From Gammaproteobacteria bacterium (lineage in GTDB: Bacteria > Pseudomonadota > Gammaproteobacteria > Burkholderiales > Burkholderiaceae_C): DNA of 64,000 nt. Positions 54,458 through 63,881 of the stretch are shown one piece after another. The stretch covers positions 585,379 to 649,378 of the forward strand of contig JAHJWB010000001.1 in NCBI GenBank assembly GCA_018828125.1, in the 5' to 3' direction. Positions within the stretch are counted from its first letter, which is position 1, and the number at the start of each line of letters is the position of its first letter. The notes beneath the pieces are model-generated. The model ran no database searches. It saw only the letters and a program-made list of their open reading frames with translations, and was not told the DNA's origin. The position numbers and the translations under genes are program-made.

Positions 54458-55210
54458 TCAGTATCCGCTTCGCCCGCTGCCGTCCTTGGTTCCCTTGCGC
54501 CCGGCAATCTGCCACGCCGTGCGCTGGTTGATCAGTCCCGCCAGAAACTCCAGCTCATCGTCGGTGTGGTTGATGGCCCCTGCGGGGCGCAGCAACTTCC
54601 CATCGCGCGGCTCGGCTTCAGCCCAGAAGGATTGGTGATAGGACGATTGGCTGAGCACGTTCTCGCCACCAGCATCCACAGCCACCGTGCCGTAGCAATT
54701 GCACAGGTAGCCGCGAAAGGCCTGCTCAGGGAACACCTCGACATAGACGCCGGTGCCCCGGATGCCTGCCGTGGCAGTGGGCAGCACCACCTGCCGCTCG
54801 GGCCCTCGCCCCCAAACGCTGGCCACCGCGCCCGATAACAGGCGCAGTGCCTTGACGGCCGTGGGGGCGTCGCCATCAATGGAGAGGCGCGAGTTCTGAC
54901 GCACCATGAAGGCGCTGTTGCCCACTGCAAACACGGCGGTGGAGCCAGGCCCGGTCTGGATGCTGTCACCGGCTTCAACCCGCTGGTCGGGCGTGAGCTT
55001 CTGACCATTGCGCAGCACGTCGCCCCGCAGCTCCACGATATTGCTGCGCCCCTGCGCGTGTGCCGAGACCCATCCGCCCCCGGCTATCCAGACGCCTGCA
55101 GCCTGAAGAAGACCGCGCCGCTGAAACCAGGCCAATTCATCTTCACTGCGGCCCAGAAGCTGGGTTGTCTGGTGGTTCGTTGGATGCTGCGGTGCTTGAG
55201 GTTGTGGCAT
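54458..55210 (-). CDS. FecR-domain protein, predicted exported
   Basis: 250 aa from an ATG at 55210 that overlaps the upstream gene by 68 bases; a GTG at 55255 is also in frame. After a Gln/Pro-rich start comes a Tat-like signal (WFQRRGLLQAAGVWIAGGG). The FecR fold follows: GDVLRNGQKLTPDQRVEAGD, TAVFAVGNSAFMVRQNSRL and TATAGIRGTGVYVEVFPEQ. A C-x-C pair lies in LCNCYGTVAVD. Classical FecR partners (FecI sigma factor, FecA receptor) are absent, so it is probably a stand-alone periplasmic FecR-fold protein of unknown role. Confidence 0.85.
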   Translation of the reverse strand: MPQPQAPQHPTNHQTTQLLGRSEDELAWFQRRGLLQAAGVWIAGGGWVSAHAQGRSNIVELRGDVLRNGQKLTPDQRVEAGDSIQTGPGSTAVFAVGNSAFMVRQNSRLSIDGDAPTAVKALRLLSGAVASVWGRGPERQVVLPTATAGIRGTGVYVEVFPEQAFRGYLCNCYGTVAVDAGGENVLSQSSYHQSFWAEAEPRDGKLLRPAGAINHTDDELEFLAGLINQRTAWQIAGRKGTKDGSGRSGY

Positions 55211-56009
55211 GGGGCGCCTCTGGGGCTGTGGTGGTAGGGGGCTCGAAACAGTCACGGAAGGTGAAAACGACCGAGGTGAAGAACATGGCGGCCATCATCA
55301 TCGCGGTGCCCACCATGATGCCCCCTGCAGCCGAACCCGCAAGGCCCGCCACCGCAAGCAGGGTTGACACCACGGCCACCACCAGCCCGCCGATGAGGAA
55401 CACGCCCAACCAGCCCAGGCCATACACGGTAAAGGCGCCAAAGTTGCGCACGCAGGCCACGATGCTGAAGAACAGTGCCTTGACCGGTGGCACACCATGC
55501 CAGTGCACCAGCCCGGGGGCATGCCAGAACAGCAGCGACAGCGGCAAATACAGAATCATCGACAGCCACATGGCGCTTTGGAACGCGGGGTTCTCTGCCA
55601 CTTCCTTGGTCAGGGGGGCGCCGCCCAGGTACACCTGCGCAAACTGCCCGCCGTCGATCAAGGCCGACAGACCCATCACGCCCAAAAAGCCCACGGCATA
55701 CAGCGCTCCCAGCACCAGCATGTCGCGCAACCGCTGGCGACCGGTGCGAAACGCCACCAGCAGCAGGGCGGGCGTTGGAAATTGCCCTTGCGAGGCCTGC
55801 GCTGCCGCCACCATCATGGCCAGCGTGGCAGAAGGCAACAGCGCCAGCGCAATGGCCGGGCCCACCAGGGGAACCATGGTGGCCAGCGACATGGCGGCCA
55901 TGGTCATGAAGAACAGTGCCGCCAGGGCCATGGGCTGCCGCCAGAACGCCCGGATACCAAGCTTGACCCAGGCCATGCCGGTGCGTGCGGGGACGATTTG
56001 GAGTTTCAT
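55143..56009 (-). CDS. BPSS1780-family membrane protein
   Basis: 288 aa with six predicted membrane helices. It starts MKLQIVPARTGMAWVKLGIR with FWRQPMALAALFFM next, a pattern shared by the BPSS1780 family of betaproteobacteria. The C-terminal 35 residues are Pro/Thr-rich and cytoplasmic or disordered. The function is unknown. It lies downstream of thrB, separated by 205 bases, and its 3' end overlaps the FecR-domain gene. Confidence 0.85.
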   Translation of the reverse strand: MKLQIVPARTGMAWVKLGIRAFWRQPMALAALFFMTMAAMSLATMVPLVGPAIALALLPSATLAMMVAAAQASQGQFPTPALLLVAFRTGRQRLRDMLVLGALYAVGFLGVMGLSALIDGGQFAQVYLGGAPLTKEVAENPAFQSAMWLSMILYLPLSLLFWHAPGLVHWHGVPPVKALFFSIVACVRNFGAFTVYGLGWLGVFLIGGLVVAVVSTLLAVAGLAGSAAGGIMVGTAMMMAAMFFTSVVFTFRDCFEPPTTTAPEAPHATTSSTAASNEPPDNPASGPQ

Positions 56010-56214
56010 GAATGCGTTGGAGAGAAAAGGGAGCCCGCGCCCGTGGTGGGGCGCGGCAAGAGCTTAGGTGCGCTGGATGTCAGCGCAATGGCGTCGAATT
56101 TACCCCAGTGCAGGATTTGCAGGTGCAGCATGGGGTATGCGGTGGCGGATACGGGTCGCCGCTCGTTGTCGGCTGCTGCACGGTCCTGAGGCCATCGGCC
56201 GCAGGGAAAAGGGC

Positions 56215-57165
56215 TTATGCGTGAACCGGTTGGGCGATGCGCCCGCGCAGCACCCGTTCGAAGTGGGTGGGGTCATGCGGCGTGAGCATGGAGGCCTCGC
56301 GCGGCAGGTAAAAGTCCCACAGGCGCGAGATCCAGAACCGCAGGGCACCCGCGCGCAACATGGCGGGCAGCAGTTCGCGCTCGGCTGCATTGAGGGGACG
56401 CACCGCCTGGTAAGCGTCGAGCATGCGGGTGGCTCGTTCTGCGTCATGCGAACCCGTGGGCAGGTCAATGCACCAGTCGTTCAGGCACACGGCCAGGTCA
56501 AACAGCCAGGTGTCCACGCCCGCAAAATAAAAATCGAAGAAGCCCGTTAGTTCTTCGCCATCAAACATCACGTTGTCGCGAAACAGGTCGGCATGCACCG
56601 GGCCGCGGGGCAGGGCGGTGTAGGCCGAGCTGGCGGCCACGTGGTTCTGGTAGGCCAGCTCGGACCGCAGCAGTGCGGCCTGGGCTTCGTCGATGTGCGG
56701 CAGCACCACCGGCACGGTGTCGTTCCACCAGGGCAGGCCGCGCAGGTTGGGCTGGTGCCGGTCAAAACCGCGCCCCGCCAGGTGCATGCGTGCCAGCATG
56801 GTGCCCACGGCGGCGCAGTGCACGCCTTGTGGGGCCAGCTGGCTTTTGCCGCGCAGCTTGTTCACCACCGCAGCGGGTTTGCCGCACACCGTGTGCAGGA
56901 TGTCGCCGGTCTTGTCAGCGCGCGGATCGGGCACAGGCACACCGCCGTGCGCCAGGTGTTTCATCAGGTACAGGTAAAACGGCAACTGCTCTGCCGTCAG
57001 GCGCTCGAACAGCGTCAGTACAAACTCGCCCTGGTCGCTGGTCAAAAAGTAGTTGGTGTTTTCAATACCGCCTTTGATGCCGCGCAGCTCCACCAGCTCA
57101 CCGAGTTGCAAACGGCGCAGCAGTTCGCGCGCTTCTGTATTGGAGACTTCGGTAAAAACGGCCAT
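56215..57165 (-). CDS. thrB: Homoserine kinase ThrB (APH-fold type)
   Basis: 316 aa. It phosphorylates homoserine in threonine synthesis. This is the aminoglycoside-phosphotransferase-like type found in proteobacteria, not the GHMP type. [16 protein letters not shown] starts the chain; [13 protein letters not shown] is the nucleotide loop, [12 protein letters not shown] is the catalytic loop with Asp and Asn, and [19 protein letters not shown] holds the metal-binding Asp. The end is at 56215. DUF2782 and polA lie upstream, as in related genomes. Confidence 0.94.
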   Translation of the reverse strand: MAVFTEVSNTEARELLRRLQLGELVELRGIKGGIENTNYFLTSDQGEFVLTLFERLTAEQLPFYLYLMKHLAHGGVPVPDPRADKTGDILHTVCGKPAAVVNKLRGKSQLAPQGVHCAAVGTMLARMHLAGRGFDRHQPNLRGLPWWNDTVPVVLPHIDEAQAALLRSELAYQNHVAASSAYTALPRGPVHADLFRDNVMFDGEELTGFFDFYFAGVDTWLFDLAVCLNDWCIDLPTGSHDAERATRMLDAYQAVRPLNAAERELLPAMLRAGALRFWISRLWDFYLPREASMLTPHDPTHFERVLRGRIAQPVHA

Positions 57166-57278
57166 CGCTCAGAAGGGTCGAAAGTGGGTGGGGTGGGAAA
57201 AGACTGCAACAACGGGACGTGCAGGGGCTGCGGTGCAGCGGACAGGCGGGGAGGACGGGTGCGACCTGCCTGGCCGCG

Positions 57279-57638
57279 TCAGAACTTCAGCACGTTCCAG
57301 ACGCGGGGGGCGGTATTGGTTTCAGCGCCGTTGTGGCTGCCAACACGGCTGCGCGCACCATCGGGGGACTGCACTTCGTAGCTGGGCATGTTGCCCGCCT
57401 TGGGTTGCACCGAAATCGTCTGCGTCTGGCCGCCAACGCGCAACTCATCGACCCGGCTGCCCGCGTCTTCGATCTGGATGCGCTCGGTGCGCTGGTTGCC
57501 CCGGCCCGATAGTTGCTCCGGATCTTGTAGCGCTTCGCCCTTGCCAGGATTGCCTGGAACAGAATTTGGGGATGAATTCTGGGCAAAGACCGGGGTGGTG
57601 GCCAAAGCCAGCAGGAGCAAGAGGTGTGGGGCGCGCAT
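57279..57638 (-). CDS. DUF2782 exported protein
   Basis: 119 aa. A signal peptide (RAPHLLLLLALATTPVFAQ) is followed by a charged small domain: QRTERIQIEDAGSRVDELRV, TISVQPKAGNMPSYEVQSPD and a final RVWNVLKF. This matches the DUF2782 family, found beside polA and thrB in betaproteobacteria; its role is not known. The ATG at 57638 is picked because the signal peptide begins there. Confidence 0.88.
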   Translation of the reverse strand: MRAPHLLLLLALATTPVFAQNSSPNSVPGNPGKGEALQDPEQLSGRGNQRTERIQIEDAGSRVDELRVGGQTQTISVQPKAGNMPSYEVQSPDGARSRVGSHNGAETNTAPRVWNVLKF

Positions 57639-57760
57639 GGGCGAATTGTAGGGCTGCACACCCAGCCTCCACACTTGGCACTTGGAGTCCTGCGCCTGGG
57701 CGGCCCGCGGCGAACTGGGCCGGGTCGCCACTCTGAACGCCCGATCCGATCCACGGTGCC

Positions 57761-58993
57761 TTACTGCTTTTGTGCAGGCGCTGTACCGGCTGTGGTGCTT
57801 GCCGCCTCGTCGTCCACCGCCTTTTGCACCGTGCGGTAGAACGCTTCGCGGCCTTGAAAAGCCACGGGTTCGCTCGCGCCGCCCGCCCAGTTGGCATTCG
57901 ACACGATCACCAGCTTGCGTGCGGGGTCGATGAAAATGCCTTGGCCGAAGATGCCGCGCGCGCTGAAACTGCCGGTGTCATAGGTCCACCACTGATAGCC
58001 ATACCCCCGGCCGGGCTGGCCGATGGGCGTGCGGCTGGTGGTGGCATTGGCCATCCAGCCGTCTGGCACGATGCTTTGGCCGTTGACTGTGGCGCCGTTG
58101 AGGATGAACTGACCAAACCGCGCAAAGTCGCGGGCTGAGGCCTGCAGGCAGCAGCCGCTGATCTCTTGCCCTGTTTTGTTCAGCAGCCACGTGGCCTGCT
58201 GCTCCATGCCAACAGGTTGCCAAACCTTTTCGGCCAGATAATCTGCCAAAGGCTTTTTGGTGGCCTGGCTGACCAGGATGCCCACCAGATTGGTCTCGCC
58301 TGTGCTGTAAAGCCAGCGCGTGCCAGCAGGCGCTTCGCGCGGCAACTGGCGCATGTAGCTGACCAGCGCATCCACCCCGGCCTCGGGCTTGTGGTTGTTG
58401 AACCGCGCCACATCAGAGTTGGGGTCGCCATAGTTTTCGTTCCAGCGCACGCCCGAGGTCATGGTGAGCAACTGGCGCACGCTCACATCGTCATAGGCAG
58501 AGCCCTTCATGTCCGGAATGTAGGTGCTGACTTTGTCGTCCAGGCTTTGGATAAAGCCGTCTTTCAGGGCGGCGCCCACCAGGGTGGAGGTGAACGACTT
58601 CGCCACCGAAAAGCTTGTCCAGCGCCCGTCCTTGTCAAATCCGAGGCCGTAGCGCTCCAGCCGCACCTTGCCGTCGTGCAGGATCAGCAGGGCCGCGCTG
58701 CGCTGCTCTGCCATGTAGGTGTCCACGTTGATCGGCAGGGTCAGTGCAGGGCCAGGTGGCAGGGGCGAGGGTGCCGTGCTGGCCGGAACCACGTGCCACT
58801 TGGCCAGCAGCGAGATGCGGTCAAGCGCCCTGAAGGCGGCGTCCCGCTGCGGCACTGACCAAAACAGCAAGTCGCGGTTGGTGGGAACGGTCTTGAGCAA
58901 AGCCCGTGTTTCCTTGTCCAGGCTGAGCCAGCCCGCGGTGCCGGCCACGGCGAGGACCAGCAAGGCCCCTAGGGCGATGTTCCTGAATTTCAA
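57761..58993 (-). CDS. Beta-lactamase-family serine hydrolase
   Basis: 410 aa from a TTG at 58993, which has AAGGAG at proper spacing and starts a signal anchor (LKFRNIALGALLVLAVAGTA). The penicillin-binding/class C-like motifs are SVAK in TSFSVAKSFTST (nucleophile Ser and Lys) and Y-S-T in LYSTGETNLVG; FGQGIF replaces the usual K/H-T-G. The fold is that of esterase EstB/class C beta-lactamases. Resistance is unlikely; an envelope esterase or amidase is more probable. It is divergent from polA. Confidence 0.88.
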   Translation of the reverse strand: MKFRNIALGALLVLAVAGTAGWLSLDKETRALLKTVPTNRDLLFWSVPQRDAAFRALDRISLLAKWHVVPASTAPSPLPPGPALTLPINVDTYMAEQRSAALLILHDGKVRLERYGLGFDKDGRWTSFSVAKSFTSTLVGAALKDGFIQSLDDKVSTYIPDMKGSAYDDVSVRQLLTMTSGVRWNENYGDPNSDVARFNNHKPEAGVDALVSYMRQLPREAPAGTRWLYSTGETNLVGILVSQATKKPLADYLAEKVWQPVGMEQQATWLLNKTGQEISGCCLQASARDFARFGQFILNGATVNGQSIVPDGWMANATTSRTPIGQPGRGYGYQWWTYDTGSFSARGIFGQGIFIDPARKLVIVSNANWAGGASEPVAFQGREAFYRTVQKAVDDEAASTTAGTAPAQKQ

Positions 58994-59129
58994 CGCATGT
59001 CTCCTTGGTGTTTGTTTGGTTTTTGTTCTGCGATGGGACAGAAACAGGTCTGCCCATACTCCAGTGTATTTGCCAGGGCTGCAGGCCAAGGTGATGCCGG
59101 GCCGCTGGCATCGTGTGCACAATTGACAG

Positions 59130-61928
59130 ATGAGCAATAAAAAGACCTTGGTGCTGGTGGACGGCTCCAGCTACCTCTACCGCGCCTACCACGCCATGCC
59201 CGACCTGCGGGCCGTGCCGGGCGACATGACCAGCGCCGCCACAGGCGCCATCCGCGGCATGATCAACATGATGCAGGCGCTGCGCAAAGAGGTATCTGCC
59301 GACTACGCCGTGTGCGTGTTCGACGCCTCGGGCCCCACCTTCCGCGACGCCCTTTACACCGAATACAAGGCCACGCGCTCGCCCATGCCCGACGACCTGC
59401 GCACCCAGATCGAGCCCATCCACCAGGTGGTGGACCTGCTGGGCTGGAAGGTCGTGACCGTGCCTGGCGTAGAGGCCGACGACGTGATCGCCACCTTGGC
59501 CAACGTAGCGGCCGCACAGGGCATCGAGGTCATTGTGTCAAGTGGCGACAAAGATTTGAGCCAGCTGGTCAACGAGCACATCACCATCATCGACACCATG
59601 AGCGGAAAGCGCCGCGACGTGGCGGGCGTGACGGCCGAGTTTGGCGTGCCGCCTGCGCTGATGGTGGACTACCAGACGCTGGTGGGCGACACCGTGGACA
59701 ACGTGCCCGGCGTTGCCAAGGTAGGGCCCAAGACCGCCGCCAAGTGGCTGGAAGAACATGGCTCGCTCGACAGCTTGATTGCCAATGCCGACGCCATCAA
59801 GGGTGTGGCGGGCAACAACCTGCGTGAGGCGATTGCCAGCGGGCAGCTTGCGTTGAGCCGCCAGCTCGTCACCATGAAGACCGACTGCGCGCTGGCTGAC
59901 TACATCCCCGGACTGCCCGCGTTTGACGAAATCACGCTGGACGCGCCAGACAGTGCTGGTTTGCTGCCGTTCTACGAAAAGTACGGCTTCAAGGGCCTGG
60001 CCAGCGCCATCAAGGGTGCAGCGTCCCCTGCCACCGCAGCCCCCCCGGTCGCCATGCCAGGTCAAAGCGGCGACCTGTTTTCCGACCATTCCGCCAGCAC
60101 CGTGGCCGAAGAGGCTCAGCACCGCGCCGTGGTGTACGACACCATCCTCAACTGGGCCGACTTTGACCAGTGGCTGGAGCGCCTACACAAGGCCCCGCTC
60201 ACCGCCATCGACACCGAAACCGACTCGCTCGACGAGATGCGCGCGCAGATCGTCGGCATTTCTTTCAGCGTGCAAGCGGGCGAGGCCGCCTACATCCCGC
60301 TGCGGCATGAGGGGCCAGACGCACCCGCGCAACTGCCGCTCGATGAAGTGCTGGCCCGCCTCAAGCCCTGGCTGGAAGACCCCAAGCACTCAAAACTGGG
60401 ACAGCACATCAAGTACGACCGCCATGTGTTCGCCAACCACGGCATTGAGGTGCAGGGCTACGCACACGACACCATGCTGCAAAGCTACGTGCTTGAAGTG
60501 CACAAGCCCCACAACCTGACCAGCCTGGCCGAGCGCCATACGGGCCGCAAAGGCATCACCTACGAAGACCTGTGTGGCAAGGGCGCGCACCAGATCCCGT
60601 TTGCGCAGGTGCCGGTCGACAAGGCTGCCGCCTACTCGTGCGAAGACTCCGACCAGACCCTGGACGTGCACAACGCCTTGTGGCCGCTGCTGCAGACCGA
60701 CGAGAAACTGCGCTTTGTCTACGACCTGGAAATGGCCAGTAGCGAGGCGCTGTACCGCATCGAACGCAATGGCGTGCTCATCGACGCCCCCACGCTGGCC
60801 AACCAGAGCCACGAGCTGGGCCAGCGCATCCTGCAACTCGAAACCGAGGCGTACGAAATCGCAGGCCAGCCCTTCAACCTGAGCAGCCCCAAGCAACTGG
60901 GCGAAATCTTCTTCGACAAGCTGGGCATGCCCGTGGTCAAAAAGACCGCCACCGGCGCGCGCAGCACCGATGAAGAAGTGCTGGAAAAGCTGGCCGATGA
61001 CTACCCCCTGCCCGCCAAGCTGCTGGAGCACCGGTCTTTGAGCAAGCTCAAAGGCACTTACACCGACAAACTGGCCCAGCTGGCCCTGCCACGCACTGGC
61101 CGCGTGCACACCCACTACGCGCAGGCCGTAGCCGTCACGGGCCGCTTGTCCAGCAACGACCCCAACCTGCAGAACATCCCCATCCGTACCCCCGAAGGCC
61201 GCCGCGTGCGCGAGGCCTTCGTCGCCCCCGCAGGCCGCGTGATCGCCAGTGCCGACTACTCCCAGATCGAGCTGCGCATCATGGCCCACCTGAGCGGCGA
61301 CCACTCGCTGCTGCACGCCTTCCACGCCGGGCTGGACGTGCACCGCGCCACCGCCGCCGAAGTGTTTGGCGTGGAGGTAGACCAAGTCACCAGCGAACAA
61401 CGCCGCTACGCCAAGGTCATCAACTTCGGTCTCATCTACGGCATGAGCAGCTTCGGCCTAGCCAAGAATTTGGGCATCGAAACCAAGGCCGCAGCCGCCT
61501 ACATCGACAAATACTTTCAGCGCTACCCCGGCGTGAAGCAGTACATGGACGAAACAAAGGCCCTGGCCAAGTCCATGGGCTATGTCGAAACCGTGTTCGG
61601 CCGCCGCCTGTACCTGCCCGAAATCAACTCCCCCAACGGCCCGCGCCGCTCAGGCGCCGAGCGTGCGGCTATCAACGCGCCCATGCAGGGCACGGCGGCT
61701 GATTTGATCAAGCTGGCAATGGTGGCGGTGCAAAAGGAGCTGGACGCACACAAGCCGGACATCAAAATGATCATGCAGGTGCACGATGAACTGGTGTTTG
61801 AGTTGCCTGAGGGTGAGGTGGAGTGGGTGCGGTCACACATCCCGCGACTGATGGCTGAAGTGGCTGCGCTCAAGGTGCCGCTGTTGGCGGAGGTGGGGGT
61901 GGGGCTGAATTGGGATAAGGCGCATTGA
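59130..61928 (+). CDS. polA: DNA polymerase I
   Basis: 932 aa, all three domains present. The 5'-3' exonuclease starts LVLVDGSSYLYRAYHAMP and keeps CVFDASGPTFRDALYTEYKA and VEADDVIATLA. The 3'-5' proofreading domain retains the D-x-E in AIDTETDSLDEM. The polymerase motifs are ADYSQIELRIMAHLSGD (A), RRYAKVINFGLIYGMSSFGL (B, O-helix) and MQVHDELVFELP (C). A CACAAT box ends seven bases before the ATG, so the leader is very short if that promoter is used. Confidence 0.98.
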   Translation: MSNKKTLVLVDGSSYLYRAYHAMPDLRAVPGDMTSAATGAIRGMINMMQALRKEVSADYAVCVFDASGPTFRDALYTEYKATRSPMPDDLRTQIEPIHQVVDLLGWKVVTVPGVEADDVIATLANVAAAQGIEVIVSSGDKDLSQLVNEHITIIDTMSGKRRDVAGVTAEFGVPPALMVDYQTLVGDTVDNVPGVAKVGPKTAAKWLEEHGSLDSLIANADAIKGVAGNNLREAIASGQLALSRQLVTMKTDCALADYIPGLPAFDEITLDAPDSAGLLPFYEKYGFKGLASAIKGAASPATAAPPVAMPGQSGDLFSDHSASTVAEEAQHRAVVYDTILNWADFDQWLERLHKAPLTAIDTETDSLDEMRAQIVGISFSVQAGEAAYIPLRHEGPDAPAQLPLDEVLARLKPWLEDPKHSKLGQHIKYDRHVFANHGIEVQGYAHDTMLQSYVLEVHKPHNLTSLAERHTGRKGITYEDLCGKGAHQIPFAQVPVDKAAAYSCEDSDQTLDVHNALWPLLQTDEKLRFVYDLEMASSEALYRIERNGVLIDAPTLANQSHELGQRILQLETEAYEIAGQPFNLSSPKQLGEIFFDKLGMPVVKKTATGARSTDEEVLEKLADDYPLPAKLLEHRSLSKLKGTYTDKLAQLALPRTGRVHTHYAQAVAVTGRLSSNDPNLQNIPIRTPEGRRVREAFVAPAGRVIASADYSQIELRIMAHLSGDHSLLHAFHAGLDVHRATAAEVFGVEVDQVTSEQRRYAKVINFGLIYGMSSFGLAKNLGIETKAAAAYIDKYFQRYPGVKQYMDETKALAKSMGYVETVFGRRLYLPEINSPNGPRRSGAERAAINAPMQGTAADLIKLAMVAVQKELDAHKPDIKMIMQVHDELVFELPEGEVEWVRSHIPRLMAEVAALKVPLLAEVGVGLNWDKAH

Positions 61929-61983
61929 GCCCGCATGCGTAACGTGAGGGCAAAGCTCAAACCGCCTTACCTTGATTAAATGC

Positions 61984-63435
61984 TCAAGCAAATGCTTGCT
62001 CGATGGCCGTTATCAGTGCGTCAAACTCGGTGTCAATTGACTGGATATAAGTCTCAATTGCGAGAGTTCGAATAACTTCTTCCTCGGCTTCAGCTTCTTC
62101 TGCGATGCAAGACGCAATTTTGTGGTGGTCTTTGACGTCGTCTCGCTGCAAAACCCAATCTACGTCGACACCGTATTTGTTTTTCATTAGTGCGCGAACC
62201 ATAGGATTGTTGAAAACTTCAACCTCAGGCGGTCTGCTGCCCGGAAACGAGAACAATCCGTCGATAGCGTGGCTGCCAACATCAGCGTCGCGCACGGCAA
62301 TTGCCTTTTTCCCTGTCTTGTTTAGTACGCGGACTGCCTCCCGCACGGCGTCTTTGCATCCGATGTCGTGTATCGCAACCGCTTTCAATAAATCATTTCT
62401 CTTTTTTCTAATGACCTCGGATAACAGTACTTTCGCAAAAACATCTTCAACGCAGATGTCTAATGCGCGTACGTGCCCCGAGGAAAGAATTGAGCGCACT
62501 TGATTTGACGAGATTTGATTGCGGAGGTCTACCCCGGTTGCATCTCTTAGCAGTAGCTTTCTTGATTCGCTCGGTAGCGCGTTTAGTATGACGCTGGAGT
62601 GAGTTGACAGGATCACTTGATGGTGACGTCTGTTGCATACGTCGAGCAAGTACTTCGTGAATTCGTACTGAGCACTTTCGTGCAATGACGTTTCTGGCTC
62701 TTCAAGGATGAAAAGGCTTTGCTCCGGGGACGTTTCAAGTGCGTCTACGGTGTACAGGATTCGCCCTTCGCCGAACCCCATATTGTTCTCTGAGTAGGAA
62801 TAACCAAGTCGGGACGCGATACCGATCTCCGATTCGCGATTTTTGTGTGAGACACCTTGAAAGCCAACAGTGTCGTACTTGTGTCCAATTATTCTGGCCA
62901 TACGCTTGATCACTTCAGGATCAAGATCCCGCTTCTCAGTGAAAGCCAGACTGGCACCTCCATAAACGCTCAAATCTCTACGTTCGACCTTCGGAATGTA
63001 AACAGTGAAGCCGATGTAGTAGCAATGTCTTTCGGGTTGCCGCTTGTAGCCTGACCATGCTGAGTTAACACGCGAAATAGTGACTTCTTGGGGCTTCTTG
63101 TAGTCATCTGTTTCGTAGGTGTAGATGGCCTTAGCTTTATCAGTTATTGGCTTTGGGTCAGCCACTGAAATTGGAAAGAAATCCTTGATGTATTGACGCC
63201 TGTAATCTATTGCTGTTGATGGTTTTCTGTAGGCGCAGATAGCCAATTGACCCAGCGTACTTTTGCCTGCTCCATTCAATCCTGAAATCGCAGTGATAGG
63301 GTGATCAAGGGTCAGATCCATCGCAGAGATGCCGCGGAACCCGTCTATATGAACTTGCCGGAGGCAATGGCCGAAATTTGAATAGCGATTTTTCGGTGCG
63401 TACTTGCTATGCAGTTTTTTTGTTGGATCGGCCAT
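61984..63435 (-). CDS. AAA ATPase with OLD/TOPRIM-like C-terminus (defence-like)
   Basis: 483 aa. Walker A is SGLNGAGKSTL (residues 51-61), an ABC-type signature area lies near MGFGEGRIL (219-227), Walker B is LFILEEPETSLHE (241-253) and the H-loop is ILSTHSS (275-281). Downstream, CVEDVFAKVLLSEVIRKK (328-345) and AIAVRDADVGS (379-389) give an acidic residue and a D-x-D in the order of a TOPRIM nuclease as in OLD-family proteins, though the match is loose. The gene is clearly less GC-rich than its neighbours and has no obvious operon partner. A defence or repair role is inference. Confidence 0.75.
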   Translation of the reverse strand: MADPTKKLHSKYAPKNRYSNFGHCLRQVHIDGFRGISAMDLTLDHPITAISGLNGAGKSTLGQLAICAYRKPSTAIDYRRQYIKDFFPISVADPKPITDKAKAIYTYETDDYKKPQEVTISRVNSAWSGYKRQPERHCYYIGFTVYIPKVERRDLSVYGGASLAFTEKRDLDPEVIKRMARIIGHKYDTVGFQGVSHKNRESEIGIASRLGYSYSENNMGFGEGRILYTVDALETSPEQSLFILEEPETSLHESAQYEFTKYLLDVCNRRHHQVILSTHSSVILNALPSESRKLLLRDATGVDLRNQISSNQVRSILSSGHVRALDICVEDVFAKVLLSEVIRKKRNDLLKAVAIHDIGCKDAVREAVRVLNKTGKKAIAVRDADVGSHAIDGLFSFPGSRPPEVEVFNNPMVRALMKNKYGVDVDWVLQRDDVKDHHKIASCIAEEAEAEEEVIRTLAIETYIQSIDTEFDALITAIEQAFA

Positions 63436-63824
63436 GTGTGTTGTCAGTCGCAGAAAGTACCTAAGGAGCCATGTCCTGAGTGATCCGCAAGTTGCGGCGA
63501 TCAGTGGATGGGATGCGTAACCGCTCGTCGGCTACGTGTTTCCGAGCAGAGAAGCCGTGCTGCATTGTCACCATGTGTATCAATTTGGCAAATCCTTATC
63601 GAAATCACAAAACGGTTGCCGGCCGTGCGGCACATGGCTCAAGGCGGTCGTATTGCGTCCGAGGCACCTCATCGGTTCATGCCTTCTCTGACTCTCCATG
63701 GATGTCCAGATTTGAAGAGCCGACTCAATTTTCTCCCGTGTTAAATAGAAAACAAACCTCGTTAGTAAACTCATTCAGTAGAAGACAAAACGCCTTTGGT
63801 TATGTGCGTTTTAAGGATCTCCGA
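63436..63824. other. Low-GC intergenic region
   Basis: 389 bp without a gene that I can support. A near-perfect palindrome with core CCGCAA-G-TTGCGG (63485-63497), flanked by TGATC and GATCA, lies about 50 bases before the AAA gene start and may be an operator. It must also carry the promoter of the broken glutathione-transferase gene. Confidence 0.45.
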
Positions 63825-63881
63825 ATGTCCAACACCACCCCCTACACCCCACCCGCCATCTGGCAGTGGAACAAGGAAAAC
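63825..63881 (+). pseudogene. YghU-type glutathione transferase, first 19 codons only
   Basis: An ATG with AAGGAT ribosome site opens MSNTTPYTPPAIWQWNKEN, the start of the YghU/GstB-like glutathione-dependent disulfide-bond oxidoreductases (typically ...Y.P..VW.W.K.N). The next codons, TGGACTTCACCC, belong to an inserted element and lead to a stop at 63924-63926. The gene is therefore cut off after 19 codons; the rest would lie beyond the IS, outside the window. Confidence 0.7.

Noticed and set aside
63480..63824. Extension of the glutathione-transferase stub upstream to 63480
   Set aside because: The residues are Arg/Ser/Cys-rich and unlike the family; the ATG at 63825 has a ribosome site and matches the known N-terminus.
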